A stretch of 64,000 nt of DNA from Pseudoalteromonas flavipulchra NCIMB 2033 = ATCC BAA-314 (GTDB taxonomy: Bacteria; Pseudomonadota; Gammaproteobacteria; Enterobacterales; Alteromonadaceae). The DNA lies in contig JWIH01000017.1 in assembly GCA_000814665.1 (NCBI GenBank), positions 248,001-312,000 on the forward strand, given 5' to 3'. Below are positions 54,081-63,747 of this stretch, piece by piece. Below the pieces are notes generated by a model. The model made no database searches and was not told where the DNA came from. It saw only the letters and a list, made by a program, of their open reading frames with translations. The position numbers and the translations under genes were made by a program. How positions within the stretch are numbered: the stretch's first letter is position 1; each line of letters opens with the position of its first letter.

Positions 54081-55766
54081 CTACGACATATCACGGGCTT
54101 CATCTGGTTTCGCTTTGGTTTTGCTGATCACAGACCAAGCTTCTAACATCACCAAAATACTGACCACCAGCACGATAACGTCAAGCACAACCAACAGCCA
54201 ATTGCCTTTTTGATAGTATTCACCTAGCTTGATCACTCCGGCAAAAAACGCCATCACCAGCACAAATACCATAGGGATCAAGGTGTACTTAGCGGGGCGC
54301 CCTAGTTTGATAAGATATACTGAGATAACCAACAAGGTTAAGCTTGCCAAGATTTGGTTGGTTGAACCAAACAGCGGCCAAATCACCATACCACCACTAC
54401 CCGATGCGCCACCAGCGCCAAAGGCGAGTAGCAAACAACATGCAACGGCCAACAAAGTCGCGATGATACCGTTGTTCAGGAACTTGATGTTATAGATCTC
54501 GCCCCACTCTTGAATAATATAACGCTGAAGTCTAACGCCAGAATCCATGGTAGTGCCTGCAAAAAGTACAACCATAACGGCAAGTAGGGTTGATGCGATC
54601 TCGACTGGTAGTCCCCAACCTGTACTGATAAGATTTGAACCACCGTTAATAAAGGCTGATACACTGCCGGCACCAAGATGACTATAAATTTCGTGCCACT
54701 CTTCAGGTGATACTGCGAGCATCACACCACTCACGGCGACCAACGTAATAAGTGCAAGTGAGCCTTCACCAACTGCTCCTAAGTAGCCGACAAAACGACC
54801 GTCTTTTTCCTTGTCTAGTTGTTTAGAACTCGTTCCCGACGAAACAATACCGTGGAAACCAGATACCGCACCACAAGCAATAGTCACGAATAGCAGGGGT
54901 ATGATACTTGGGGTATTTTCTACCGTTTGGGTATTAAACGCAGGCGCGGTGATATCTGGCATCACCACAAATACTGCACCATAAAGCAGGATCAATCCCA
55001 CTAACAGCTGCATGCCATTAATAAAGTCACGAGGTTGTAATAGCATCCAAACCGGTAACAATGACGCCACGGCAGCATATATAAACAGAATGATTATCCA
55101 ATTGGCTTTGTCGCTTAGACCAAACATTTCGGTTGGTAAGGTAATCGGCATACTACTGCCCATATAAATGGTCGCGTAGAGCACAATAACCCCGATAATA
55201 CAAAGTGGTACTAGCGGCACTTTGCGTTTCAGTAATTGGCCGATGATAAGCGCCACGACGATAGCTGACCAGGCGGGAAATACCGCATTTGGGTTACCTA
55301 CGAAGGAGTTTGCGATCACCACGCCGAACACAGCATTTACCATGAGCAGTACAAGAAAGACCACTATCATAAACAATGAACGCGTGCGCTTGCCAATCAC
55401 GCTTTCAGACAACGCGCCCATCGACTTGCCTTTATGGCGAGCACTTGCCCACAGCGCGCCCATATCGTGGACACCCGCAAAGAATATGGTACCGAATACA
55501 ACCCAAAGCACAGCTGGCACCCAACCCCAATAAACAGCGATAGCTGGACCTACAATTGGTGCTGCGCCTGCGACTGAAGTAAAGTGATGTCCCCACAATA
55601 CCACTTTGTTAGTGGGAACATAGTCCACGCCGTCCTCAAGCTCATGAGCCGGCGTGACAAAGTTGTCATCCATTTTAAATATTTTTTCAGCAATAAATTT
55701 GGAATAGACAAACCATCCAAATAACATCCCTATGATGCCGAAGAGTACGATCATTATGGATTGCAT
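54081..55766 (-). CDS. cstA: CstA-family peptide/pyruvate transporter
   Basis: A 561-aa membrane protein from ATG 55766, which has an AAGAGGTAA ribosome binding site; an upstream ATG at 55826 would add 20 hydrophilic residues and is rejected. It has the CstA blocks VVLWGHHFTSVAGAAPIVGPAIAVYWGW (about 54-81), FFAGVHDMGALWASARHKGKSMG (about 94-116), SGFHGIVSSGTSSKQLDKE (about 300-318) and ATTMDSGVRLQRYIIQEW-like GTTMDSGVRLQRY (about 405-417). It is shorter than E. coli CstA (701 aa), more like the short CstA homologues of Gram-positives and marine bacteria. Members import peptides or pyruvate during starvation. Confidence 0.93.
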   Translation of the reverse strand: MQSIMIVLFGIIGMLFGWFVYSKFIAEKIFKMDDNFVTPAHELEDGVDYVPTNKVVLWGHHFTSVAGAAPIVGPAIAVYWGWVPAVLWVVFGTIFFAGVHDMGALWASARHKGKSMGALSESVIGKRTRSLFMIVVFLVLLMVNAVFGVVIANSFVGNPNAVFPAWSAIVVALIIGQLLKRKVPLVPLCIIGVIVLYATIYMGSSMPITLPTEMFGLSDKANWIIILFIYAAVASLLPVWMLLQPRDFINGMQLLVGLILLYGAVFVVMPDITAPAFNTQTVENTPSIIPLLFVTIACGAVSGFHGIVSSGTSSKQLDKEKDGRFVGYLGAVGEGSLALITLVAVSGVMLAVSPEEWHEIYSHLGAGSVSAFINGGSNLISTGWGLPVEIASTLLAVMVVLFAGTTMDSGVRLQRYIIQEWGEIYNIKFLNNGIIATLLAVACCLLLAFGAGGASGSGGMVIWPLFGSTNQILASLTLLVISVYLIKLGRPAKYTLIPMVFVLVMAFFAGVIKLGEYYQKGNWLLVVLDVIVLVVSILVMLEAWSVISKTKAKPDEARDMS

Positions 55767-55891
55767 AATGCTTACCTCTTGTTGTTGTTTTAATTGCACG
55801 CAGTTCGCGTGATTAGTTTGTTGCACGACAACTTCGAAGCTAGCACAAATTAAACTAATTGCAGTTATCTTTTAGTCTAGGTAGGTCAGAA

Positions 55892-56947
55892 TTAGCCATC
55901 AAAAAGCCCCAGTTGAGCTTGTGTATTAGATTTTTCATTTAGCCCTAAGTGCAAGCCCACGAGGCGCACGGGTTTAAACTTTTGCCGTGACATTGCTTCA
56001 ATCAATAGCTCTTCGAAAACGGGCAAATCAATATGCTGGTATTGGCATTCTTTGGTGGTTTGGGTGAAATCGTAAAACTTCACTTTAACGCCAAGCTTAT
56101 TAAAGCCACGCTGTAAATAAGGCTGTGCTCGGCGAGTCAATTCAGGTAACAACTTTTCTTTTATGACTTGTTTTAAGGTATCAAGGTCGAGCGTGTCTTC
56201 TGCAAATGTGGTTTCAACGCCTATCGATTTACGCACTCTATCGGTCTCAACTCGGCGCTCATCAATACCTTGACAACGCCGCCATAATACAGCGCCAAAC
56301 TTGCCAAATGACTGGCGTAATTGAGTTTCAGACAGTGCCTTAATATCTCGGCCATACTCAAGTCCCATGGCTAGCAAACGTTGTTGAGTCACTTTACCTA
56401 CGCCCGGAATTTTTTTAAGGGGTAAGGCATCAATAAAAGCGCTCACTTGGTGAGGCGGGATCACACACTGACCATTAGGCTTGTTTTCATCGCTGGCAAT
56501 TTTGGCTAAAAACTTGATTGGCGCAATTCCCGCCGAGGCCGTAAGGCCCGTTTCTGCAACTATATCCGCTCGGATCTGCTCGGCGATAAGCGTTGCACTG
56601 CCATTATATTGCTGACACTCAGTGACATCTAGATAGGCTTCATCCAAAGACAGTGGCTCAATTAGCTCAGTATAGCGGGCAAAAATAGTTCTAATTTGTT
56701 GCGATATTGCCTTATAGACCTCCATTCTCCCCGGTACAATCACCAGCTGAGGGCAGAGTTTTTTCGCTTGATAATTCGACATGGCCGAGCGCACGCCATA
56801 CTGCCGAGCAATATAGTTAGCCGTGGATAGCACCCCACGATGACTCCGTCCACCAATCGCCATCGGCACCTTTGCAAGCTCGGGGTTATCGCGCATTTCT
56901 ACTGATGCATAGAACGCGTCCATATCAATATGAATAAATTTACGCAC
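55892..56947 (-). CDS. dinB: DNA polymerase IV (Y family)
   Basis: A 351-aa translesion polymerase. Motifs: RKFIHIDMDAFYASVEM (catalytic Asp near 8-9), VLSTANYIARQYGVRSAMSNYQAKKLCP (about 45-72), EPLSLDEAYLDVT (catalytic Asp-Glu near 103-104), SAGIAPIKFLAKIASDENKPNGQ (about 140-162), then helix-hairpin-helix and little-finger domains; the C-terminal GLFDG resembles a beta-clamp binding motif. GTG at 56947 is preferred over an ATG at 57016 because a LexA box lies between them and the length then equals E. coli DinB. It is an SOS gene that copies damaged DNA with low fidelity. Confidence 0.95.
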   Translation of the reverse strand: MRKFIHIDMDAFYASVEMRDNPELAKVPMAIGGRSHRGVLSTANYIARQYGVRSAMSNYQAKKLCPQLVIVPGRMEVYKAISQQIRTIFARYTELIEPLSLDEAYLDVTECQQYNGSATLIAEQIRADIVAETGLTASAGIAPIKFLAKIASDENKPNGQCVIPPHQVSAFIDALPLKKIPGVGKVTQQRLLAMGLEYGRDIKALSETQLRQSFGKFGAVLWRRCQGIDERRVETDRVRKSIGVETTFAEDTLDLDTLKQVIKEKLLPELTRRAQPYLQRGFNKLGVKVKFYDFTQTTKECQYQHIDLPVFEELLIEAMSRQKFKPVRLVGLHLGLNEKSNTQAQLGLFDG

Positions 56948-56956
56948 GTTAAAACA

Positions 56957-56972
56957 CTGTCTAAATAAACAG
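56957..56972. promoter_or_regulatory. LexA (SOS) box upstream of dinB
   Basis: CTGT-N8-ACAG is exact, within a longer perfect dyad AAACACTGT...ACAGTGTTT (about 56952-56977). It ends 10 bases upstream of the GTG start, in position to repress dinB until the SOS response. Confidence 0.9.
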
Positions 56973-57168
56973 TGTTTATTATGTGCTAATTTTCCAACTG
57001 TTGCAATCTTGAACATAGGCCTTAGTGTTCTGGGCTATACTTGTGTGGATGTCTGTTGCAAGTTGCACTGCAAAACAGAGATAATGCTAACAATATCAAT
57101 ACAGTTCAAAGTACTAAATCCGTTACTTTGGCTATATTTAATCATTCAGCAATCAATCAGGAGCCTGC

Positions 57169-58221
57169 ATGAAGTACTCACGACTTGGTAGTAGCCCACT
57201 TGAAGTTTCACGTATTTGTTTAGGAAGCATGACTTGGGGCGTACAAAACAACCAGCATGATGCCGACGAGCAAATCAATTATGCACTAAGCCGTGGTATT
57301 AACTTCATTGATACCGCTGAAATGTATGCGGTCCCTCCCTCACCTGAAACCTATGGTAAAACCGAAGCTATCATTGGCAATTGGCTAAAGCGCCACCAAG
57401 AAAAGCGCGAAAAGCTCGTGCTTGCAACCAAGATTGCGGGAAGCGGTTTGCCTTGGATCCGTGAAGGCGGCCCTATTACGGGACAATCAGTGATCCAAGC
57501 AGTAGATGATTCTTTAGCGCGCCTGAATACCGACTATATCGACCTCTACCAACTACATTGGCCAAACCGTACTTCACCGCACTTTGGTAAACAATGGCCA
57601 GGCATGGTGCCTTTGAGCGCGCTTGACCGCGACGAAGAACGCGCTGGCATGCTAGATATTTTAGAAGGCTTAGCGAGCTGTATTAAAGCAGGTAAAATTC
57701 GCCATTGGGGTCTTTCTGACGATACGCCTTGGGGTATTCACACTTACCTTAATTTGGCGATGCAGCACGACCTACCTAAGCCGGTTTCAATTCAAAACGA
57801 GTTTAGCTTGCTACATGCCAAAGATTGGCCTTACTTGATTGAGAGCTGCGTAAACGAAGATATTGCCTATTTACCTTGGTCGCCACTGGCTGGTGGGATG
57901 CTGAGCGGTAAATATTTAGGGGGCGCGAGACCTGAAGGCAGCCGCTTTACCTTAGTGCAAAGACAAGGCCTATTTAGGGACACACAACTAGCACAAGAAG
58001 CCGTTGCAAAATATTTAGAAATCGCCAAAGAATTTAATATGACTGCAGCGCAACTGGCGCTAGCTTGGTGCAATCAAGTCGATGGCGTGACTTCAACTAT
58101 TATCGGCGCGACAACCATGGCACAGCTTAAAGAAAATATTCAAGCGTTTGAACAACCGCTATGTGCAGAATCTTTAGCCGAGATTGATACTGTATTTAAA
58201 GCGTACCCTGCTCCGTTTTAA
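57169..58221 (+). CDS. Aldo/keto reductase (Tas family)
   Basis: A 350-aa NADPH-dependent oxidoreductase with a TIM barrel. Catalytic tetrad: Asp and Tyr in NFIDTAEMYAVPP (about 46-58), Lys in LVLATKIAG (about 84) and His in YQLHWPNR (about 124-131). The long insertion after the Tyr (PPSPETYGKTEAIIG) and AGGMLSGKYLGGARP (about 240-254) match the Tas/NADP-dependent group. Substrate unknown; E. coli Tas can substitute in tyrosine synthesis for unclear reasons. The ribosome binding site is CAGGAGCCTGC. Confidence 0.92.
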   Translation: MKYSRLGSSPLEVSRICLGSMTWGVQNNQHDADEQINYALSRGINFIDTAEMYAVPPSPETYGKTEAIIGNWLKRHQEKREKLVLATKIAGSGLPWIREGGPITGQSVIQAVDDSLARLNTDYIDLYQLHWPNRTSPHFGKQWPGMVPLSALDRDEERAGMLDILEGLASCIKAGKIRHWGLSDDTPWGIHTYLNLAMQHDLPKPVSIQNEFSLLHAKDWPYLIESCVNEDIAYLPWSPLAGGMLSGKYLGGARPEGSRFTLVQRQGLFRDTQLAQEAVAKYLEIAKEFNMTAAQLALAWCNQVDGVTSTIIGATTMAQLKENIQAFEQPLCAESLAEIDTVFKAYPAPF

Positions 58222-58232
58222 TATCTTCATTC

Positions 58233-58263
58233 GCGATACGCCGCTTTTACGCTGGCGTATCGC
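58233..58263 (+). terminator. Hairpin after the aldo/keto reductase gene
   Basis: A perfect 10-bp GC-rich stem GCGATACGCC/GGCGTATCGC, 12 bases past the stop codon, loop of 11 bases including four T; no following U run. Confidence 0.6.
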
Positions 58264-58306
58264 CCCATAAATCCACCTTTGTTACCTAGATTGAAGTTAA
58301 AACCCC

Positions 58307-58819
58307 ATGCAAAGCTTAAATAACACCCCAGTCATTCCACTTCAAGGCAGCTGCTTTACCAGAAAAACCACTCGCGCCATTGTCCTCAGAGGCAGCGACA
58401 TCCTTATGCTTTACACCAAACGTTATGACGATTACACCTTGCCAGGTGGCGGCGTCGATGAGGGTGAAAGCTTAGAAGCAGCATTGGAGCGCGAGCTAAA
58501 AGAAGAAACGGGTGCAGTATCCATCACAGGATTGACGCCGTTTGGCCGCTATGAAGAGTACCGCCCTTGGTATAAACCCGATCATGACAATGTGCATATT
58601 ATTTCTTATTGCTACGTTTGTGAGATTTGTGGCGAATTTAATGCGCCAGCTATGGAGGATTATGAACGCGCCAATGGTATGAAGCCGGTGTGGATCAATA
58701 TAAACCAAGCCATCGCGCATAACGAAGCAAAACTCAATGATGCGAATAACAAAGGGATGTCCGTTTTACGTGAACTCACTTTGCTAAAACACATTTCCGC
58801 GCAATTAGTCACAGATTAA
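58307..58819 (+). CDS. NUDIX hydrolase
   Basis: A 170-aa protein with an intact Nudix box GGGVDEGESLEAALERELKEETG (about 46-68; key residues Glu-Arg-Glu-x-x-Glu-Glu). It hydrolyses a nucleoside diphosphate linked to some other group; substrate not predictable. It lacks any signal and is probably cytoplasmic. Follows the aldo/keto reductase gene at 86 bases. Confidence 0.9.
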   Translation: MQSLNNTPVIPLQGSCFTRKTTRAIVLRGSDILMLYTKRYDDYTLPGGGVDEGESLEAALERELKEETGAVSITGLTPFGRYEEYRPWYKPDHDNVHIISYCYVCEICGEFNAPAMEDYERANGMKPVWININQAIAHNEAKLNDANNKGMSVLRELTLLKHISAQLVTD

Positions 58820-58892
58820 TTTGCCTATTGAGGGAACAATTAAGTCTTTATTAAGCTCTAACTCCGCATGACTCAAGGATTTAATAAGAATA

Positions 58893-59582
58893 ATGCGGCT
58901 GCTCCAACACAACCTGATTAGTTTCACCATTATCGCCTCTATTGTGCTGCATCTACTGCTCGGCTGGTATCTGCAGCAAAGTATTTATATCCCCTCAAAG
59001 CCTGAAGAAATTAAGGCAATGAAAACCTATTTGGTTATTGAGCCTGCCAAGCCCAAGATGGAGCGTATTGCAACACCGAAGATAACTGAAGATAAGCCAG
59101 TAGAGGAGTTAAAACCGACGCTGCCGGACGATACGGTTGAAGTACCAAAAACTGCACAAGCAGAACCAAAAAAGCCTACGGTTGAAAGTACAACTAAGCA
59201 CATAACCAAAGCAGCGGTCGTCACGCAACCTAAAAAATTAGACCATCGCAAAGCAATCTCTCAATTTCGTCAGCAACTTTTAGAGCGCGCTCCGAGTGAC
59301 GCTGTACTCAGCCAAAGCCAAGAAAAGCCACAGCGGCTCACCGTACCTAAAACGCATCAAACCACTGTTGCGAGCATACAAAGAGAGCAACTCGAGTCTA
59401 CGCCCCAATACACAGTCTACCGTGAAAATGGCCTGTGTTACGCTGAAGTTAGGCCCGATCCGAGTATTCCTACACCGGAAGGATTAAATAAGAATTGGCG
59501 TACTGCGCCTCGCCCTTGCGATGGCGGTGCCATCAAAAAAGCCTATGATGCCGCGATGAGTAAATGGCTAAACAAACGCTAA
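58893..59582 (+). CDS. TonB-like single-pass membrane protein with Lys/Pro-rich linker, unknown function
   Basis: A 229-aa protein. A single N-terminal membrane helix (SFTIIASIVLHLLLGWYLQ, about 10-28) resembles TonB and TolA. It is followed by a long Lys/Pro/Glu-rich stretch (about 45-125: KPKMERIATPKITEDKPVEELKP...AEPKKPTVES) that should cross the periplasm. A small C-terminal domain (about 170-229) carries two cysteines (ENGLCYAEV, PRPCDGG), possibly a disulfide, but no TonB C-terminal fold. I do not recognise it; ExbB or ExbD partners are absent nearby. Confidence 0.7.
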   Translation: MRLLQHNLISFTIIASIVLHLLLGWYLQQSIYIPSKPEEIKAMKTYLVIEPAKPKMERIATPKITEDKPVEELKPTLPDDTVEVPKTAQAEPKKPTVESTTKHITKAAVVTQPKKLDHRKAISQFRQQLLERAPSDAVLSQSQEKPQRLTVPKTHQTTVASIQREQLESTPQYTVYRENGLCYAEVRPDPSIPTPEGLNKNWRTAPRPCDGGAIKKAYDAAMSKWLNKR

Positions 59583-59622
59583 TCTTGCTATCATAAAGCA
59601 AATCTATTGCGAAGAGTCCATT

Positions 59623-60105
59623 ATGGAAAAAGTCACCATTTTAGTTGACGCCCAAAATGTTTATTACACCACCAAGCAAGCCTACCAAACAGGCTTTGAC
59701 TATAATGCGTTTTGGCGCAAAGCAACGGCTAATCGCGAGGTATATCAAGCTATTGCCTATTCCAGCGAACGGGGTGACGACAAACAAAGACAGTTCCAAA
59801 ATATCTTGCGAGCGATTGGCTTTGAAGTGAAGTTAAAGCCTTATATTCAACGTGCCGATGGCTCCGCGAAATGTGATTGGGATGTTGGCATTACCATTGA
59901 TGCCATGGAATGCGCGTCAGGATCCGATGTGATAATTCTAGTTACTGGCGATGGTGATTTTGATTTACTCGCGAATAAGCTCAGAGATAAATACCATACC
60001 CGAGTCGAAGTTTACGGCGTGCCGCAGCTTACCGCAGCTTCACTGATCCGTGCAGCCAGTGAGTTTATACCAATTGAAAACGAATTGTTGATTGGCAAGA
60101 AATAA
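59623..60105 (+). CDS. NYN-domain (LabA/DUF88) protein
   Basis: A 160-aa PIN-like NYN domain protein. Catalytic-type acidic residues appear in ILVDAQNVYYTT (Asp near 9), KCDWDVGITIDAM (about 83-95) and VTGDGDFDLLANKLR (about 106-120), plus the final VYGVP. NYN proteins are predicted RNA-processing nucleases; bacterial LabA-type members have varied roles. Short and single-domain here. Confidence 0.9.
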   Translation: MEKVTILVDAQNVYYTTKQAYQTGFDYNAFWRKATANREVYQAIAYSSERGDDKQRQFQNILRAIGFEVKLKPYIQRADGSAKCDWDVGITIDAMECASGSDVIILVTGDGDFDLLANKLRDKYHTRVEVYGVPQLTAASLIRAASEFIPIENELLIGKK

Positions 60106-60143
60106 ACAAGCAAAGCACCTTGATAAAAACGGCTTTGCTTGTT
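60105..60143. terminator. Hairpin between the NYN and SIMPL genes
   Basis: A perfect 12-bp stem AACAAGCAAAGC/GCTTTGCTTGTT with a 15-base loop, starting at the NYN stop codon, between convergent genes. Confidence 0.75.
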
Positions 60144-60189
60144 GACGAATTCGTCACTTTCGATTGCTTGGTCGCGCAATACACGCGTT

Positions 60190-60900
60190 TTAATCCGATA
60201 AGTAATATTCCACGCTCGTCACGACACGCACGATTTTTATCTGCGGCGTATTACTGTCTCTGTCGCGAATACTAAATTGTCCTTGCCTTGCCGATTTTAT
60301 TTTGCCAAGCATAGAGTCGGAATCTTTAGCAAATTTGACCGCCACTTCTCGTGCTTTTTGTGTGGCTTCTTGCACCATTTCAGGCTTAATATCGTTAAGA
60401 CCAGTAAACAAATATTCAACCCGATTTTGATAGTCGTCTTTAGTGATAGCAATACCTTGCTTGGCCAGCTCACTTAACTGCCCTAGTGCTTGCGAGACTT
60501 TATCTGGATTATTAGAGTACACAGTCACACCGGCTTTTGCCACATAGCGAAATCCTTGATTGTTTTGACCGTACTCTTGGGCGTATTTATCCGTAATGGA
60601 AGGCGCTGATATCGAAAGCTCTGAAGCATCAAAGCCATGCAAGGTTAAGAACGCGCGGATCGCCGCATTTTTCTTTTCCGTGCGCTCCACCAAGGCTTCC
60701 AGATCGTTATCTGCATCACGATAAAATACGGGCCAAATCACAGTGTCTGCTGTTACTTCCTTTTCCGATAACCCTTTTACACTTACCGTTCGCTCCATTC
60801 CTTTCACTTCTAGAATGGTCGATTTTACCATCCAACCGCTCACTACCACCGCTAGTGATAGCAAAGCTGCAGGAGCCAAATATTTACTCATAGTAGACAT
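60190..60900 (-). CDS. SIMPL-domain (DUF541) envelope protein
   Basis: A 236-aa protein with an N-terminal hydrophobic anchor or signal (YLAPAALLSLAVVVSGWMV, about 6-24) and a SIMPL domain (about 33-235: TVSVKGLSEKEVTADTVIWPVFY; KQGIAITKDDYQNRVEYLFTGLNDIKPEMVQEATQKAREVAVKFA). Similar E. coli YggE lowers oxidative stress. It faces the periplasm. The family's trimeric/oligomeric assembly is known; specific function not. Confidence 0.9.
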   Translation of the reverse strand: MSTMSKYLAPAALLSLAVVVSGWMVKSTILEVKGMERTVSVKGLSEKEVTADTVIWPVFYRDADNDLEALVERTEKKNAAIRAFLTLHGFDASELSISAPSITDKYAQEYGQNNQGFRYVAKAGVTVYSNNPDKVSQALGQLSELAKQGIAITKDDYQNRVEYLFTGLNDIKPEMVQEATQKAREVAVKFAKDSDSMLGKIKSARQGQFSIRDRDSNTPQIKIVRVVTSVEYYLSD

Positions 60901-61045
60901 ATCTCTGTCCTCAACGTTACGCCTCTGTCATGGTTTTCAAACAATTATTATGGAGATAGATCAAAGTCTACCTTAATTGCACTCGAAAACCGCGAGCAAA
61001 ATGGTAGAGTGGTGCTTATGAGCTGCGGCTGAACTAGGAAACAGT

Positions 61046-63715
61046 ATGAGCGTAAAGCGTATTAGCCAATTTTTTAACCCCCAATCCATCGCGGTGATTG
61101 GCGCTTCTAACAATCCTGATCGCGCCGGCTTTATCGTAATGCGTAACTTGCTACAAGGCGGTTTTAAAGGGCCCATTATGCCCGTCAGCCCAAAGCATAC
61201 CGCCGTGCATGGAGTGCTCGCCTACAGCGCCATCAAACAGCTCCCCAAAGTCCCTGATCTCGCTGTTATTTGTACCAACAAACAAACCCTAGTGCAAATC
61301 ATCAATGAGCTTGGTGATATTGGCTGTCAACATGCAATCATCATCGCGGCAGGTCTTGATAATCAGCACAAACAACAATTAAAAGAAGCTGCCAAAATAG
61401 CGAAGGTCACTTTACTTGGTCCTAATTGTCTCGGTTTACTCATTCCTCACTTGGGTATTAATGCCAGTTTTTCTCATACGGTTGCAGCACCCGGTAAGCT
61501 TGCTTTTATTTCACAATCGGCGGCGGTATGTTCAACCATACTGGACTGGGCACAACATAAAAAAATCGGCTTTTCTTACTTTGTTTCCGTTGGGGATTGC
61601 CTTGATATCGATTTCGACGAACTACTTGATTTCCTTGGACGGGATCCAAAAACCCAAGCTATTTTGCTTTACATCGATAATATCGACGATGTTAGGCGCT
61701 TTATTTCCGCAGCTCGAGCCGCTGCATTTAGTAAGCCCGTCATCGCCATAAAAACCGGTAAAACCAAGGCTGGCGCAATCGCTGCGCTGAATCACACCGG
61801 CGGCAATACCTCCGATGACGCAGTTTATGATGCCATGTTCCAACGTGCAGGTATGCTGAGGGTAAACGATCTTAGGGAGCTATTTGCTGCCACCCAAACG
61901 CTTGCTTTACACCCCAAATTGCTGCAAGTAGAACAGCTGACCATTTTAACCAATGGCGGCGGCCCTGGCATTATGGCGGTCGATACCTTACTGCAGAACT
62001 CAGGCAAACTGGCGGTGCTAAGCGAGCAGACTAAGCAAGCGCTCAGCGCCCTGATCCCACAAACGGATCATGCTTGTAACCCGATAGATATTTTTGGTGA
62101 TTCCTCGCCAAAACGTTACCAACAAGCACTAGAGATTTTATTAAAGGCTGACGAAGTCAAAAACTTATTGATAATTCATACTCCTTCAGCGCTTGCGCCA
62201 AGTACCGCTTATGCCGAGATCATTGCACAGACCCTAACCAAAATTCCAAAAATGGCACGCCCTTATGTGATGACAAACTTTATGGGTGAAGAAGCGGCCT
62301 ACGCTGCAAGGCTTGTATGTGCAAATGCTAAGATCCCAACTTATCGTACACCCGAAGGCGCAGTTGGCGCCTTTATGCACTTGGTGAGCTACCGCCGAAA
62401 TCAAAAACACCTCACGCAAACACCTGAGTCCTACAGTGATGAAGGCCAGCTGCAACACCTGCAAAGCAAACGTCTAATCAATGACTTTTTAAATTCAGGT
62501 GCCAATAAACTCGCGACCCATTTGGCTTCTCAAGTGCTGGCTAATTACGATATAGAATGTATAGAGACACAAATCGCACTCACCCCCTCAGAAGCGAAAG
62601 AGCAAGCTCAGCAGCTTGGTTTCCCCGTTGCACTCAAACTGATAAGCCATGATATTCCTTCTAAATCGGAAGTGGGTGGGGTTGTACTCAACCTCAACGA
62701 TGCCGAAGAAGTAGAACAAACCGCATTTTCGATGTTACTACGGATCCGTGAGGCGGCACCCGAAGCTGAAATAGAAGGCTTCTCTTTGCAACGCATGGCA
62801 AAACGCGCTGGTGGACAAGAATTACGGATAGCAGTAAAAACCGAACCCGGTGTCGGCCCTGTTATTTTACTGGGTGAAGCGGGCACCGGGCTTAATTTTT
62901 CGCAAGCTGCGGTGGCATTGCCACCACTGAATATGAACCTTGCAAAGTACCTGATTGCAGCCGCCCATGATAAAGGCTTTATCAAAGAGCGAGCACTACC
63001 TGAAAAGGTCGATAAATACCGTCTGTGTGCCCTACTCACTCGAGTGTCTCAAATGGTAGTCGACCAACCCGATATCATTGATATGGAGCTCAATCCTATT
63101 TTGGCCTGCTCGGGTCAGTTCCAAGTGCTCGACGCCAGTATTACGCTCAGACGATACGAACCGATATCTGGCCGTAAACGCTTGGCCATCCGACCTTACC
63201 CTCGAGAACTGGTAAAAACCGTGACGTTAAAAGATGGCCGCCCTGCAACCTTGAGACCTATTCGTCCTGAGGATGAAAGAGCGCACCAAGAATTTGATCA
63301 GTCTTTAAGTAAAGAAGATAGATACCGCCGCTTTTTTGGTGAACTGCCGCAATTTAATCATGAACAGCTCGCCAAAATGACGCAAATTGACTACGACCGA
63401 GAAATGGCGTTTATCGTCACTGTGCCTAATAAATCTAGCTACCAAACGCTTGGAGTATCACGCGTGCTGATGGACCCTGATAACCAAGTGGCTGAATTTG
63501 CCGTAGTGGTACGCTCAGGTTGCCAAGGACTTGGGCTTGGACGCATACTCATGGAAGCTGCTATAAAACACTGTCGTAAACAGGGCGTACAAAGCATTGA
63601 AGGGATCACCCTGCCTGAAAACAGCGGTATGATAGGCCTTGCCAAAAAGCTTGGATTTACCGTATCTCGAGATTTTGAGGAAGGCACCATTCAGATGGTG
63701 TTACACTTAAACTAA
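61046..63715 (+). CDS. NDP-forming acyl-CoA ligase fused to GNAT acetyltransferase (PatZ/Pka family)
   Basis: An 889-aa protein. Residues about 1-450 form the CoA-binding and ligase domains of NDP-forming acyl-CoA synthetases (FFNPQSIAVIGASNNPDRAGFIV; the catalytic His loop NHTGGNTSDDAVYDAMFQRAG near 245). An ATP-grasp domain follows (about 490-710: LASQVLANYDIECIETQ, FPVALKLISHDIPSKSEVGGV). A C-terminal GNAT domain (about 725-889) has RPIRPEDERAHQEF and GLGLGRILMEAAIKHCRKQG. This is the layout of Pat/PatZ (YfiQ), the main protein lysine acetyltransferase that controls acetyl-CoA synthetase and other enzymes. The ligase half is usually regarded as a sensor and may be inactive as a ligase. Confidence 0.94.
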   Translation: MSVKRISQFFNPQSIAVIGASNNPDRAGFIVMRNLLQGGFKGPIMPVSPKHTAVHGVLAYSAIKQLPKVPDLAVICTNKQTLVQIINELGDIGCQHAIIIAAGLDNQHKQQLKEAAKIAKVTLLGPNCLGLLIPHLGINASFSHTVAAPGKLAFISQSAAVCSTILDWAQHKKIGFSYFVSVGDCLDIDFDELLDFLGRDPKTQAILLYIDNIDDVRRFISAARAAAFSKPVIAIKTGKTKAGAIAALNHTGGNTSDDAVYDAMFQRAGMLRVNDLRELFAATQTLALHPKLLQVEQLTILTNGGGPGIMAVDTLLQNSGKLAVLSEQTKQALSALIPQTDHACNPIDIFGDSSPKRYQQALEILLKADEVKNLLIIHTPSALAPSTAYAEIIAQTLTKIPKMARPYVMTNFMGEEAAYAARLVCANAKIPTYRTPEGAVGAFMHLVSYRRNQKHLTQTPESYSDEGQLQHLQSKRLINDFLNSGANKLATHLASQVLANYDIECIETQIALTPSEAKEQAQQLGFPVALKLISHDIPSKSEVGGVVLNLNDAEEVEQTAFSMLLRIREAAPEAEIEGFSLQRMAKRAGGQELRIAVKTEPGVGPVILLGEAGTGLNFSQAAVALPPLNMNLAKYLIAAAHDKGFIKERALPEKVDKYRLCALLTRVSQMVVDQPDIIDMELNPILACSGQFQVLDASITLRRYEPISGRKRLAIRPYPRELVKTVTLKDGRPATLRPIRPEDERAHQEFDQSLSKEDRYRRFFGELPQFNHEQLAKMTQIDYDREMAFIVTVPNKSSYQTLGVSRVLMDPDNQVAEFAVVVRSGCQGLGLGRILMEAAIKHCRKQGVQSIEGITLPENSGMIGLAKKLGFTVSRDFEEGTIQMVLHLN

Positions 63716-63747
63716 ACACAAAAAAGATAAGGGATGCTGGCAACTTG

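Noticed and set aside
56948..57016. Longer dinB from ATG 57016
   Set aside because: It would contain the LexA box within the coding region and adds 23 residues not found in DinB.
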